From the NCBI GenBank assembly GCA_040756155.1, contig JBFLZU010000121.1, positions 1 through 38,850 of the forward strand: a stretch of DNA of 38,850 nucleotides. The letters run 5' to 3'. Shown here piece by piece: positions 29,380 through 38,309 of this stretch. The notes beneath the pieces are model-generated. The model was given only the letters and a program-made list of their open reading frames with translations, was not told the DNA's origin and made no database searches. Source of the DNA: Nitrospirota bacterium (GTDB lineage: Bacteria; Nitrospirota; Thermodesulfovibrionia; JACRGW01; JBFLZU01). How positions within the stretch are numbered: position 1 is the first letter of the stretch; the number at the start of each line of letters is the position of its first letter. The translations under genes and the position numbers were made by a program.

Positions 29380-29393
29380 TACAGACCTCCTGC

Positions 29394-29432
29394 GAGATAT
29401 CCCCAAAAGCCTTTTAGATTTTTGGAGACCTC
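29394..29432. repeat. CCCCAAAA-type palindrome, copy E, in the livK leader
   Basis: GAGATATCCCCAAAA (29394-29408) opposes TTTTTGGAGACCTC (29419-29432) with some mismatches; the most diverged copy. It lies in the 5-prime leader of the liv transcript, just upstream of the livK Shine-Dalgarno. Confidence 0.6.
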
Positions 29433-29466
29433 AGTTAGATAAAGGTATAATTGCGTAATTATTGTA

Positions 29467-29495
29467 ATTATAAGAAATTTCGGGGGTTTTGGCAA
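29467..29495 (-). promoter_or_regulatory. liv operon promoter
   Basis: Minus strand TTGCCA (29490-29495), 17-nt spacer, TATAAT (29467-29472). The predicted start near 29460 leaves an 80-nt leader containing palindrome E and the livK Shine-Dalgarno. Confidence 0.65.
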
Positions 29496-29541
29496 GGGGA
29501 TTTTTAAATAAGATTTATATCTCAGAAGGGAAATTATATCA

Positions 29542-29910
29542 TCACACAACAAGCACTACCCTGTCGAGTCCCTTAAAATGTGTATCGCTGGTTACTACTT
29601 TACAGTTTTTCTCTAAGGCCGTTGCATAAACAATGGCATCAGCCATAGGAAGGGAGTGCTTCAGACTAAGGTCTGCTGCTAAAAGTGCTATGCTTTCACT
29701 TAATGTGACAATCGTTGTTTTGTTAATCAGAGAAACTGCTAATAATGCATCCTCTTCTGTTCGTTCTCTTTTTATTTTCTTATAAACTTCATAAAGCACA
29801 ATGGTGGGTGTTACTATCTTTCTGAGGTCTTTGAGATATTTTGAATATTCTAAAGCAAAAGGCACATCTGTAAAGTACTCTATCCACTCAGAGGAATCTA
29901 CGAGGATCAT
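29542..29910 (-). CDS. PIN-domain toxin, VapC-like ribonuclease
   Basis: A 122-residue PIN protein with the acidic metal site Asp5 (MILVDSSEWIEYF), Glu41, Asp91 (MADAIVYATA) and Asp109 (VTSDTHF). Expected to cleave a tRNA or other RNA when freed from its antitoxin. It shares base 29910 with the antitoxin gene and is the second gene of the pair. Confidence 0.88.
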   Translation of the reverse strand: MILVDSSEWIEYFTDVPFALEYSKYLKDLRKIVTPTIVLYEVYKKIKRERTEEDALLAVSLINKTTIVTLSESIALLAADLSLKHSLPMADAIVYATALEKNCKVVTSDTHFKGLDRVVLVV

Positions 29911-30116
29911 TACCTTTCCTTATCCTCTCTTATATCCTTTGTATTCATCCCTTTTAAGAATCCTCTAAAGGATTCTACAGGTCTTTCAGGAATTAGATAA
30001 ACTAATCCTCCTTTTTCAACAACTGTCATCTTTTGCCCACTTTTAAGATGAAGCTTCTCCCTCACATCCTTAGGTATTACTACCTGATATTTTGGTGATA
30101 TTGTAGTTGTAGCCAT
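29910..30116 (-). CDS. AbrB/MazE-type antitoxin
   Basis: A 68-residue swapped-hairpin DNA-binding protein: TTISPKYQVVIPKDVREKL at the N-terminus is the SpoVT/AbrB motif, followed by the toxin-binding tail with VYLIPERPVESFRGFLKGM. Shine-Dalgarno GGGGGG precedes the ATG. It should neutralise the PIN toxin and repress the shared promoter. Confidence 0.9.
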   Translation of the reverse strand: MATTTISPKYQVVIPKDVREKLHLKSGQKMTVVEKGGLVYLIPERPVESFRGFLKGMNTKDIREDKER

Positions 30117-30146
30117 TTATCCCCCCTTAATTATATCGATAAAAAA

Positions 30147-30175
30147 ATTATAAAACGAAAATAATTTTTTGTCAA
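30147..30175 (-). promoter_or_regulatory. Consensus promoter of the toxin-antitoxin operon
   Basis: Minus strand TTGACA (30170-30175), 17 nt, TATAAT (30147-30152): a perfect sigma70 consensus, as expected for a self-repressed module. Start near 30140 gives a leader of about 24 nt with a Shine-Dalgarno. Confidence 0.75.
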
Positions 30176-30199
30176 TATTTGTTTGGAAAAACATGGACA

Positions 30200-30367
30200 C
30201 TAAAAACATGGGGACACTTCCCGTATTTTATTTCTTTCTCCTGGGCTGACCACCTTTCTTTTCTTAGGAAAAAGATCTCGCCTCAAAATCTTCTCAAGTT
30301 TCTTTATAAACCCATCACTGCCGAGGTGAGGATATCCTTCTACGCATACCCTCGAGATCCTCGGCAT
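30200..30367 (-). pseudogene. Internally deleted Y1 (REP-associated) transposase gene
   Basis: An open frame joins the start of a REP-associated transposase (MPRISRVCVEGYPH, ATG at 30367) directly to what looks like its end (GSDGFIKKLEKIL...PKKRK). The catalytic HuH and tyrosine regions are missing, so no active enzyme can be made, yet the frame is intact. It reads through a hairpin at 30365-30386 near its start (CATGGATA ... TATCCATG). Confidence 0.65.
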
Positions 30368-30422
30368 GGATACTATGCTATCCATGTCATTTCAATTTGC
30401 CGAGTAATATTGGAAGTGTCCC
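30211..30422. mobile_element. Non-autonomous deletion derivative of a Y1-type transposon
   Basis: Exact 11-bp inverted ends GGGACACTTCC (30211-30221) and GGAAGTGTCCC (30412-30422) bound a 212-bp element that carries the deleted transposase frame. The size and inverted ends make it MITE-like. It lies between the toxin-antitoxin promoter and the ftsH promoter. The remaining bases of the 30117-30506 gap are the two promoters. Confidence 0.65.
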
Positions 30423-30471
30423 TATATTTACCCCCCTGTAAAGAGATGCATTATCCTGCCATAGTTTTCTA

Positions 30472-30500
30472 TTGTAAAAAAAAGTGAACTGTGTTATTTT
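30472..30500 (+). promoter_or_regulatory. ftsH promoter, start predicted at the ATG
   Basis: TTGTAA (30472-30477), 17 nt, TATTTT (30495-30500). The expected +1 is base 30507, the A of the ATG. No Shine-Dalgarno is present. Confidence 0.55.
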
Positions 30501-30506
30501 TATGGT

Positions 30507-32312
30507 ATGAACTCTTTTTATAAGAATCTAACAATATGGTTGATTTTAGGATTGCTGATGGTCTTTTTGTTTAATCTCTTCAGTGCTCCCAAAAAGGTGG
30601 AGGAAGATGTAGTATTCAGCGATTTCATTACGAAGGTAGAGAAAGGGGATGTAGAGGATGTTGTGATAAAAGAAAACCATATTACAGGGAGGTTTAAGGA
30701 TGGGAAGAGGTTCAAGACCTATACACCAGAGTATCCAGATCTTGTGAGGGATCTCCGTGCAAAGGGTGTAAGGATAACAGCCAAGCCCCCAGATGAAAAT
30801 CCATGGTATCTTACATTCTTAGTTTCCTGGGGTCCTATTATTTTCCTTGCTGCAATATGGATATTCTTTATGAAGCAGATGCAAACAGGTGGAAATAAGG
30901 CACTGTCATTCGGGAAGAGCAGGGCAAGGCTTGTTTCAGAGAAGACCAATAAAATAACATTTGCTGATGTGGCAGGGATAGATGAGGCGAAGGAAGAGCT
31001 TCAAGAGGTTATAGAATTTCTTAAAGACCCACAGAAATTTCAGAAGCTCGGTGGGAGGATACCGAAAGGTGTTCTTGTGATGGGTCCTCCCGGTACAGGA
31101 AAAACCCTCCTTGCAAGGGCAATCGCAGGAGAGGCAGGGGTTCCGTTCTTTTCTATCAGTGGCTCAGATTTTGTAGAGATGTTTGTAGGGGTTGGTGCAT
31201 CAAGGGTAAGAGACCTTTTTGAACAGGGAAAGAAGAATGCACCGTGCATAATATTTATAGACGAGATTGATGCAGTTGGAAGGCACAGAGGGGCAGGGCT
31301 TGGTGGAGGACACGATGAAAGGGAGCAAACTTTAAATCAACTTTTAGTAGAGATGGATGGATTCGAGTCCAATGAAGGTGTAATACTTATTGCTGCCACA
31401 AATAGACCTGATGTCCTTGATCCTGCTCTTCTTAGGCCTGGTAGGTTTGATCGCCAGGTAGTAGTGCCCCAGCCAGATGTTAAAGGAAGACTCGGGATAC
31501 TGAAGGTACACACGAAAAAGATACTCATTGCAGAGGATGTAGACCTCGGGGTGATAGCTCGTGGAACACCTGGATTTTCAGGTGCTGATTTATCTAATCT
31601 CGTAAATGAAGCAGCACTCATGGCTGCAAGGGAGAATAAGAGCAAGGTTGAGATGGTTGATTTTGAGAAGGCGAAGGATAAGGTTCTTATGGGGATAGAA
31701 AGAAAGAGTATGGTGATGAACGAGGAGGAGAGGAGGAATACCGCTTACCATGAGGCAGGACACACACTTGTTGCAAGACTTATCCCCGGGACTGACCCGA
31801 TCCATAAGGTAAGCATCATTCCAAGAGGCAGGGCGTTAGGGATCACGCAACAACTCCCGATGGATGACAGATATACCTACTCAAAGACATACCTTCTCAA
31901 TGAACTCGCTGTATTTCTTGGTGGAAGGGCTGCAGAAGAAATAGCATTAAACCATATGACCACAGGTGCAGGGAATGACCTTGAAAGGGCAACAGAGCTT
32001 GCAAGAAAGATGGTATGCGACTGGGGGATGAGTGAAAAACTCGGGCCACTCACATTTGGTAAACGAGAAGAACAGATATTTCTCGGTCGTGAAATAGCCC
32101 AGCACAGGGATTACAGTGAGCGGACAGCTATAGAGATCGATGAAGAGATAAAACGAATGGTGACTGAGTGTTATGAAAGGGCAAAGAATCTTGTTAATGA
32201 AAATATAGATGCACTTCATGCATTAGCTAAGGCACTCCTCGAAAAAGAGACACTCGAAGGTAAAGAGATTGATGAGATAATAAAAGAAAAGAGAGTTGAA
32301 GCTTACCTGTAA
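30507..32312 (+). CDS. ftsH: ATP-dependent zinc metalloprotease FtsH
   Basis: Membrane-bound AAA+ protease for quality control and, in many bacteria, for degrading LpxC. 601 residues: transmembrane helices at about 8-26 and 103-122 flank a small periplasmic domain; Walker A GPPGTGKT (193-200), Walker B IIFIDEID, second region of homology around 300-316, and zinc site HEAGH (415-419). The C-terminus is a short coiled coil. An ATG at 30502 opens a two-codon frame only. Followed by folP, which overlaps its last codons. Confidence 0.97.
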   Translation: MNSFYKNLTIWLILGLLMVFLFNLFSAPKKVEEDVVFSDFITKVEKGDVEDVVIKENHITGRFKDGKRFKTYTPEYPDLVRDLRAKGVRITAKPPDENPWYLTFLVSWGPIIFLAAIWIFFMKQMQTGGNKALSFGKSRARLVSEKTNKITFADVAGIDEAKEELQEVIEFLKDPQKFQKLGGRIPKGVLVMGPPGTGKTLLARAIAGEAGVPFFSISGSDFVEMFVGVGASRVRDLFEQGKKNAPCIIFIDEIDAVGRHRGAGLGGGHDEREQTLNQLLVEMDGFESNEGVILIAATNRPDVLDPALLRPGRFDRQVVVPQPDVKGRLGILKVHTKKILIAEDVDLGVIARGTPGFSGADLSNLVNEAALMAARENKSKVEMVDFEKAKDKVLMGIERKSMVMNEEERRNTAYHEAGHTLVARLIPGTDPIHKVSIIPRGRALGITQQLPMDDRYTYSKTYLLNELAVFLGGRAAEEIALNHMTTGAGNDLERATELARKMVCDWGMSEKLGPLTFGKREEQIFLGREIAQHRDYSERTAIEIDEEIKRMVTECYERAKNLVNENIDALHALAKALLEKETLEGKEIDEIIKEKRVEAYL

Positions 32313-33153
32313 AGATTTTACATTTAACTTTTCCAAGAAGACCTACATTATGGGAGTTCTGAATGTGACTCCTGATTCGTTCTCTGATGGAGGACTTTAT
32401 ATCGATCCATCGAGAGCAGTTGAAAGGGCACTCGAGATGGAGGAGGAAGGGGCTGATTTAATAGATATAGGTGGTGAGTCTTCAAGACCTGGCTCCGATC
32501 CAGTCTCAGAAGAAGAAGAAATCAAGAGGGTTGTACCCGTCATAGAAAAGCTATCCCACAGATTAAAGATTCCTATATCTGTGGATACATCTAAATCTCG
32601 TGTTGCAAAGATTGCGGTTAAGGCAGGTGCTTCTATTATAAACGATATAAGTGGCCTCCGTCTTGATCCTGAGATGGTTCATGTTGTTGCGGATAGTGGG
32701 ATTCCTGTGGTAATCATGCATATGAAGGGTACACCGAAGGATATGCAGGTTAATCCTACATATAACAATGTCGTCTCAGAGGTGATAGAGTTTCTAAAGG
32801 AAAGGATAAAAGTGGCTATAGATGAAGGTGTTAGTAAAGATAAGATAATAATCGATCCAGGAATCGGTTTTGGCAAGACCGTTGAACATAACATAGTGAT
32901 ACTTAGAAGGCTCGATGAATTCAAGGTTCTTGGTCGACCCATTCTCATCGGGACATCGAGGAAGTCATTTATAGGTAAGATACTTGATCTTGAGGTTAAT
33001 GAACGAATCGAAGGAACTGCAGCAACTGTTGCAGTTGCAATATTGAAAGGTGCCGCCCTTATAAGGGCTCATGATGTTAAAGAGATGGTGAGAGTGGCAA
33101 GAATGACCGACGCCATTATTCGGGCATCCCACCACCTCTCACCCACCCTCTGA
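32296..33153 (+). CDS. folP: Dihydropteroate synthase
   Basis: Condenses p-aminobenzoate with the pterin pyrophosphate in folate synthesis. 285 residues with [17 protein letters not shown] (17-33), [22 protein letters not shown], and [13 protein letters not shown], all signature segments of the TIM-barrel enzyme. The start is TTG at 32296, inside ftsH by 17 nt; no ATG occurs before the conserved [10 protein letters not shown]. ftsH-folP-cdaA-cdaR-glmM order is shared with several deltaproteobacteria. Confidence 0.95.
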   Translation: MKLTCKDFTFNFSKKTYIMGVLNVTPDSFSDGGLYIDPSRAVERALEMEEEGADLIDIGGESSRPGSDPVSEEEEIKRVVPVIEKLSHRLKIPISVDTSKSRVAKIAVKAGASIINDISGLRLDPEMVHVVADSGIPVVIMHMKGTPKDMQVNPTYNNVVSEVIEFLKERIKVAIDEGVSKDKIIIDPGIGFGKTVEHNIVILRRLDEFKVLGRPILIGTSRKSFIGKILDLEVNERIEGTAATVAVAILKGAALIRAHDVKEMVRVARMTDAIIRASHHLSPTL

Positions 33154-33207
33154 TCTCTACAGCGATTAGTGGTCGCCAATTTCCGCATTACTACCAAATG
33201 TTAGTCA

Positions 33208-33236
33208 TTGACAATAAAAGTAAAATCAGTTAAATT
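33208..33236 (+). promoter_or_regulatory. cdaA operon promoter, start predicted at the ATG
   Basis: TTGACA (33208-33213), 17 nt, TAAATT (33231-33236). The expected +1 is base 33243, the A of the cdaA ATG; no Shine-Dalgarno lies upstream. Confidence 0.6.
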
Positions 33237-33242
33237 AAGTCT

Positions 33243-34016
33243 ATGGAAATTTTCAGGCAGATAAGGTGGCAGGATGTAGTTGATATACTCCTTGTGGCGT
33301 TTATAGTGTATAGAATCCTTTTGCTTATAAAAGGGACAAGGGCGATTCAAATGCTTGTAGGTCTTGGTATACTGCTTATTGCCCTGATGATTTCAAAGTG
33401 GATAAATCTTTACACAATAGACTGGCTTGTTCAAAGCTTCTGGTCACAGATAGTACTGGCACTGATTATACTCTTTCAGCCAGAACTCCGCCGCGCACTT
33501 GCCCATATAGGAGAAAACCCTCTTTTATATCCATTCTCATATGTTGAGGAATCAAGACACATCGAAGAGATCGTAAGGACAGCAGTATCATTATCCAATA
33601 GAAAAATAGGAAGTCTTATTGTTATCGAGAGGGAGACTGATCTCAAAAACTTTATAGAGATGGGGACAGAACTCGATGCAAAGGTCTCAAAGGAGATACT
33701 TGTAAGTATATTTCAGCCAACATCTCCTATACACGATGGAGCAGTGATTATAAGGGGTAAGAGGATTATAGCAGGTGGATGTTTTCTTCCATTATCATTG
33801 AGGGCAGATATAAGTCGTTCACTCGGAACAAGACATAGGGCTGCGATTGGAATTACCGAGGAGACTGATGCGGTTGTAATTGTGGTCTCAGAAGAAACAG
33901 GTGCAATCTCTATTGTAATCGGTGGGGAGATTACACAGAATCTCGATATGAATACACTGAGGGAGACACTAACAGATCTTTTTGTCCGGAAGCCACATAG
34001 GAAGGCAATGAAATGA
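33243..34016 (+). CDS. cdaA: Diadenylate cyclase CdaA (c-di-AMP synthase)
   Basis: Makes cyclic di-AMP from two ATP at the inner membrane. 257 residues: three transmembrane helices (about 12-30, 36-51, 62-78), then the DAC domain with DGA (165-167) and GTRHRAA (195-201), the metal- and ATP-binding motifs. Overlaps cdaR by 4 nt and is followed by glmM, the canonical cdaA-cdaR-glmM trio that ties c-di-AMP to cell-envelope precursor supply, here in an LPS-bearing organism. Confidence 0.95.
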   Translation: MEIFRQIRWQDVVDILLVAFIVYRILLLIKGTRAIQMLVGLGILLIALMISKWINLYTIDWLVQSFWSQIVLALIILFQPELRRALAHIGENPLLYPFSYVEESRHIEEIVRTAVSLSNRKIGSLIVIERETDLKNFIEMGTELDAKVSKEILVSIFQPTSPIHDGAVIIRGKRIIAGGCFLPLSLRADISRSLGTRHRAAIGITEETDAVVIVVSEETGAISIVIGGEITQNLDMNTLRETLTDLFVRKPHRKAMK

Positions 34017-34669
34017 GATTTAAAAGCCTTTTACTTAGAAACTCTGGATTGAAGATTGCGTCTCTGATATTTGCGATTATACTCTGGTTTTTTGTTATAT
34101 CAAGGGGAAAATCGGAAGTAAATTTTGAGGTACCACTTGAATTTAAGAATATTCCATCTACAATAGAACTTACAGGAGATATAGTAAAATCTATAGATGT
34201 AAGAGTTCAGGGACAGGAAGGGGTACTCCGCAATCTGAGGTCTCATCAGATAAATGCATATGTAGACCTTACCGGGGCAAAGGCAGGAGAAAGCACATAT
34301 TATATTACACAGAGTAATATTAATGTTCCAATGAATGTTAAGGTTTCGAAGGTTAGTCCCTCTACTATTAAAGTTAGACTTGAGAAGCTTCTTAAAAAGG
34401 ATATTGAAGTAGAAGCACATATAATTGGAAAACCTGCTCCTGGATTTAAGATTCAGGGCTTAGAAGTGACTCCATCAACTGTCAGGATAGAAGGGCTGAA
34501 AAAAGAAATCAACAGTATAAAGACCTTAAAGACAGAGCCAATAGATATCAGTGGTGCTAAGGAGGGCATCTCACAGGTCGTAAAGGTAAACACCGCAGGC
34601 AGAAATATCCGTAGCCTTAACAAAGAAGAAGTTAAGGTGAACATAAAGATTTCTAAAGAACGAAGGTAA
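34013..34669 (+). CDS. cdaR: YbbR-domain protein, CdaA regulator
   Basis: A 218-residue extracytoplasmic regulator of CdaA. An N-terminal transmembrane anchor (about 14-29) is followed by two YbbR repeats (about 35-115 and 118-215) with the typical P..V.V.G pattern. Start ATG overlaps the cdaA stop (ATGA), so it is translationally coupled. Shorter than Bacillus CdaR, which has four YbbR repeats. Confidence 0.9.
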   Translation: MRFKSLLLRNSGLKIASLIFAIILWFFVISRGKSEVNFEVPLEFKNIPSTIELTGDIVKSIDVRVQGQEGVLRNLRSHQINAYVDLTGAKAGESTYYITQSNINVPMNVKVSKVSPSTIKVRLEKLLKKDIEVEAHIIGKPAPGFKIQGLEVTPSTVRIEGLKKEINSIKTLKTEPIDISGAKEGISQVVKVNTAGRNIRSLNKEEVKVNIKISKERR

Positions 34670-34675
34670 GTTGTG

Positions 34676-36055
34676 ATGAAAAGGTTATTCGGTACAGATG
34701 GTATAAGGGGAGTGGCAAATAAAACTCCAATGACCAGTGAAATGGCTTTAGCATTAGGCAGGGCTGCTGCATATATATTTAAAGAAGGTAGTTACAATAA
34801 GGAAGGTAAGAGGTCATCTTCACACAGACACAGAATAGTCATTGGGAAGGATACAAGGCTCTCCGGATATATGCTTGAGAGTGCCCTTACTTCTGGTATC
34901 TGTTCTATGGGTGTGGATGTGATTCTTGTGGGACCACTGCCGACACCGGGTATTGCATTCATTACAAGAAGTCTCAGAGCAGATGCAGGCGTGGTGATTT
35001 CTGCCTCCCATAATCCCTATGAAGATAACGGGATAAAATTTTTTTCCATGAATGGCATTAAACTTCCGGACGAGCTCGAAAAGAAAATGGAGGAACTTAT
35101 ATTTTCAAATGCATTAGAACATATCCGTCCCACTGCGAGAGAGGTAGGGAAGGCATTCAGGGTAGATGATGCAGTAGGGAGATACATTGAATTTGTTAAA
35201 GGTTCATTTCCGAGAGGGATGACACTGGATGGCATGAAGATAGTTGTTGATTCAGCCAATGGGGCGTCATACAGGGTTACCCCTTGGGTACTCCGTGAAC
35301 TTGGTGCTGAGGTGATTTCTCTGAACGATAAACCTGATGGAACGAACATTAATCTTAATTGTGGTTCTCTATATCCACAGATAATCCAGAAAGCAGTTAT
35401 TGAAAATAACGCAGATATTGGGGTTGCTCATGACGGTGATGCAGACAGGGTGATACTTTCAGACGAGTCAGGAAGGGTAGTAGATGGAGACCGGATAATG
35501 GCTGTATGTGCACTCGATATGTTAACTGAGGGAAGATTAAATAAGAATGCCATTGTTACGACTGTGATGAGTAACATGGGTCTTGATATAAGCATGAAGA
35601 AAGCAGGTATAGATGTTATACGAACAGATGTTGGAGACCGTTATGTGGCTGAAAAGATGTTAGAAGGTGGGTATAATCTCGGAGGAGAACAATCAGGACA
35701 CATTATTTTTATGGATTATAACACTACTGGAGATGGAATTATAACAGCACTTCAGGTACTCTCGCTAATGAGGAAGAGACAAAAAAAACTCGGTGAGATT
35801 GTCTCTTCTATTAATATGTTTCCTCAGATTCTCGTAAATGTTAAAGTAAAAAACAAAAAAGAGGTTCACACAAATCCCTTCATAAGGACAGCAATCGCAG
35901 ATGCAGAGAAGTTACTCAATGGTTTAGGACGGATATTTGTCCGCCCATCCGGTACAGAACAGCAGGTGAGAATCATGGTTGAGGGCAGAAACAGAGCCCG
36001 GATAAAGAAGATTGCAGAGAATGTTGCTATGGTGATTAAGCGGGAACTCTGTTAA
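34676..36055 (+). CDS. glmM: Phosphoglucosamine mutase
   Basis: Interconverts glucosamine-6- and -1-phosphate, feeding UDP-GlcNAc for peptidoglycan, lipid A and surface sugars. 459 residues with FGTDGIRG (5-12), catalytic serine Ser111 in ISASHNP, metal loop DGDADR, sugar loop GGEQSGH and phosphate loop [15 protein letters not shown] 34676 has AAGGT 8-9 nt upstream; the GTG just before is less likely. An extra hydrophilic stretch (about 38-52, [15 protein letters not shown]) sits between the first helix and the VIGKDTR strand, where most relatives are shorter. Its stop codon shares the TTAA with the convergent epimerase gene. Confidence 0.96.
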   Translation: MKRLFGTDGIRGVANKTPMTSEMALALGRAAAYIFKEGSYNKEGKRSSSHRHRIVIGKDTRLSGYMLESALTSGICSMGVDVILVGPLPTPGIAFITRSLRADAGVVISASHNPYEDNGIKFFSMNGIKLPDELEKKMEELIFSNALEHIRPTAREVGKAFRVDDAVGRYIEFVKGSFPRGMTLDGMKIVVDSANGASYRVTPWVLRELGAEVISLNDKPDGTNINLNCGSLYPQIIQKAVIENNADIGVAHDGDADRVILSDESGRVVDGDRIMAVCALDMLTEGRLNKNAIVTTVMSNMGLDISMKKAGIDVIRTDVGDRYVAEKMLEGGYNLGGEQSGHIIFMDYNTTGDGIITALQVLSLMRKRQKKLGEIVSSINMFPQILVNVKVKNKKEVHTNPFIRTAIADAEKLLNGLGRIFVRPSGTEQQVRIMVEGRNRARIKKIAENVAMVIKRELC

Positions 36056-37002
36056 ATCATTGACTTACTTTTATACCATGAAATCAACTTATCAATCCCA
36101 GCCCTTATGGTGTATTGGGGTCTGTATCCAAGAAATTCCCTTGCCCTGGTAATGTCTGAGAGGGAATGCCTTATATCCCCGTTTCGTCCTTCTCCATAAA
36201 TAGGCTCAGAATTAATACCAAGTAGACTGCTTATTAGTTTAAAGAGATTATTAATAGTTATACTCTCACCATATCCGACATTGAATATTTTACCCACTCC
36301 CTTTTCGGAGGCGCATGCCTTTATTGTTGCCTGAACACAATCCTCGATGAATGTAAAGTCCCTGGACTGTTCTCCATCACCATATATCACTGGTTTATCC
36401 CCCTTCAGGAGTGTGTTCACAAACTTCGGTATTACAGCAGCATATAAAGAATCAGGGTCTTGTTTTTTACCATAGACATTAAAGTATCTCAGTGAGACCG
36501 TTTCAAGCCCATAGAGATGGAAGAAAACCATACAATAGTATTCACCTATTAGTTTTGATACCGCATATGGTGACAGTGGCATTGGAGTCATAATCTCATT
36601 TTTAGGGAGAACTGGACTCTCTCCATATACCGATGAGGAAGAGGCATAAACAACCCTTTTGACACCTGTTTCCTTAGATGCCATAAGGAGATTAAGCGTT
36701 CCTGTGCTGTTTACATCATGGGTAGTGACAGGATCGGCTACTGATTTCTGCACAGAACCGAGCGCTGCGAGGTGGATTACGAAGTCTACATCCTCTACTG
36801 CTTTCCTGAGGACTGCCTTATCCCTGATATCACCGGTGATCAGTTCAATATCATCTAAGAATTCTTCAATATTTTCCTTTTTGCCTGTAGAGAAGTTATC
36901 TATTACCTTTACCGTGTGTCCCTGTCTTAAGAGCTCCTCAATAGTATTCGACCCTATAAATCCTGCTCCACCTGTCACCAGAAGTCTATAGTTACTGCTC
37001 AC
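36052..37002 (-). CDS. NAD-dependent sugar-nucleotide C4-epimerase (UDP-GlcNAc/GlcNAcA 4-epimerase type)
   Basis: A 316-residue extended short-chain dehydrogenase: GGAGFIG (11-17), SSSSVYG, and the catalytic YAVSK. Sequence features [11 protein letters not shown] and [13 protein letters not shown] match the WbpP/TviC/GNE group, which acts on N-acetylated UDP-sugars. It overlaps the dehydrogenase gene by 4 nt; together they should give UDP-GalNAc uronic acid, as in the TviB-TviC or WbpO-WbpP pathways. Start ATG/GTG region at 37002 lies in the end of the upstream gene. Confidence 0.88.
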   Translation of the reverse strand: MSSNYRLLVTGGAGFIGSNTIEELLRQGHTVKVIDNFSTGKKENIEEFLDDIELITGDIRDKAVLRKAVEDVDFVIHLAALGSVQKSVADPVTTHDVNSTGTLNLLMASKETGVKRVVYASSSSVYGESPVLPKNEIMTPMPLSPYAVSKLIGEYYCMVFFHLYGLETVSLRYFNVYGKKQDPDSLYAAVIPKFVNTLLKGDKPVIYGDGEQSRDFTFIEDCVQATIKACASEKGVGKIFNVGYGESITINNLFKLISSLLGINSEPIYGEGRNGDIRHSLSDITRAREFLGYRPQYTIRAGIDKLISWYKSKSMI

Positions 37003-38303
37003 GCCTTTACAATCCTTGAAGAGTTTATACCTTTTGTAGCATTCCTTGTATCGACTACGAGTCTGCTATTTTCTGTAATCCATTTGTAGTCATATAAAGC
37101 ATGATCAGTAGCTATGATGACACAATCATAACTCCTCAGCATCTCTTCATCGATTTCTCGTGAAGCCGCCTTCAGACCCTTTCTATGGCTGATAGCTAAT
37201 GGTATGTAAGGATCATTGTAATCAACTCTTGCACCTTTTTCCTTTAACAGTCTAATAAGTTCAAGGGAGGGAGATTCTCTGAGGTCATCTATGTCTTTTT
37301 TATAGGCTATTCCAAGAATGAGTATCCTTGAGCCCTTAACTGGTTTCCCATCTTCATTAAGCGCATCTATCACCCTGGATACCACATAATATGGCATATT
37401 TGTATTTATTTCACCTGCGAGTTCTATAAATCTTGTCCTGAAATCGTATTCTCTTGCCTTCCATGATAGATAGAATGGGTCAATCGGAATGCAGTGTCCA
37501 CCAAGCCCTGGACCAGGGTAGAAGGGCATAAAGCCGAAGGGTTTTGTAGATGCAGCGTTAATTACCTCCCAGACATCTATACCCATCCTGTCGCAGAGCA
37601 TCTTTAGTTCATTAACGAGAGCAATGTTAACACACCTGAATATATTCTCGAGTAGTTTTGTCATCTCTGCTACCTTTGGTGATGAAACCACTATAACCTC
37701 TTTGATTATAGAAGAGTACAGGGCTTCTCCGACTGATGCACAGTTGCTGGTTACACCCCCAATTATCTTCGGTATTGTTTTAGTAGTATAAGATTTGTTG
37801 CCAGGGTCTTCTCTCTCAGGAGAAAATACAAGATAGAAATCCTTCCCGGGCTTAAAACCCTTTTCTTCAAACATGGGTAGCAGTAGCTCTTCTGTTGTGC
37901 CTGGATATGTGGTGCTTTCAAGTGAGATAAACTGACCTTTTCTCAGTGTATTTGCTATTTGTCTTGCTGTGTCTATAATGAAACGCATCTCAGGCTCTTT
38001 TTTTTCGTTGAGTGGGGTAGGGACACAGATCAGGATGCAATCCATATCGGAAAGTCTATTGAAATCGGTCGTTGCCTCGAAAAATCCCTGTTTTAAAAAG
38101 TTAGAGATAACATCTGAAGGTATGTGTCTTATATAACTCTCTCCCCGATTAAGGGATTCTACCTTTGCCTTATCTATATCAAAGCCAGTTACACTGAATG
38201 ATTCCTCACAGAACCTGAGGGTAAGAGGGAGTCCTACATAGCCCAGTCCTATGATGCCTACTTTTATTTTTTTTTGCTTAATCTTTGAGGTAAGATCTTC
38301 CAT
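36999..38303 (-). CDS. UDP-N-acetylglucosamine 6-dehydrogenase (WbpA/TviB-like)
   Basis: Oxidises the 6-hydroxyl of UDP-GlcNAc (or GalNAc) in two NAD-dependent steps to the uronic acid. 434 residues: GLGYVGLP (about 19-26), LLENIFRCVNIALVNEL, and the catalytic cysteine in GPGLGGHCIPIDPFYLSWKA, the version typical of the WbpA/WbpO/TviB group as distinct from UDP-glucose dehydrogenase. Located 6 nt after the zinc-finger gene; the ATG is at 38303. Works with the adjoining epimerase to supply a surface polysaccharide; glycosyltransferases are not in the window. Confidence 0.9.
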   Translation of the reverse strand: MEDLTSKIKQKKIKVGIIGLGYVGLPLTLRFCEESFSVTGFDIDKAKVESLNRGESYIRHIPSDVISNFLKQGFFEATTDFNRLSDMDCILICVPTPLNEKKEPEMRFIIDTARQIANTLRKGQFISLESTTYPGTTEELLLPMFEEKGFKPGKDFYLVFSPEREDPGNKSYTTKTIPKIIGGVTSNCASVGEALYSSIIKEVIVVSSPKVAEMTKLLENIFRCVNIALVNELKMLCDRMGIDVWEVINAASTKPFGFMPFYPGPGLGGHCIPIDPFYLSWKAREYDFRTRFIELAGEINTNMPYYVVSRVIDALNEDGKPVKGSRILILGIAYKKDIDDLRESPSLELIRLLKEKGARVDYNDPYIPLAISHRKGLKAASREIDEEMLRSYDCVIIATDHALYDYKWITENSRLVVDTRNATKGINSSRIVKA

Positions 38304-38309
38304 TCATAA

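Noticed and set aside
29380-29406. Longer LivK starting at TTG 29406
   Set aside because: It would place the AGGAGG Shine-Dalgarno inside the gene and add a basic tail before the signal peptide; ATG 29379 fits better.
30179-30487. Open frame of 102 codons on the plus strand
   Set aside because: It is the antisense of the deleted transposase element and its flanks; the minus frame carries the recognisable transposase segments.
36052-38303. Calling the pair a Vi-antigen locus (tviB-tviC)
   Set aside because: The two enzymes are common to many uronic-acid polysaccharide pathways and no polymerase or glycosyltransferase genes are in the window.
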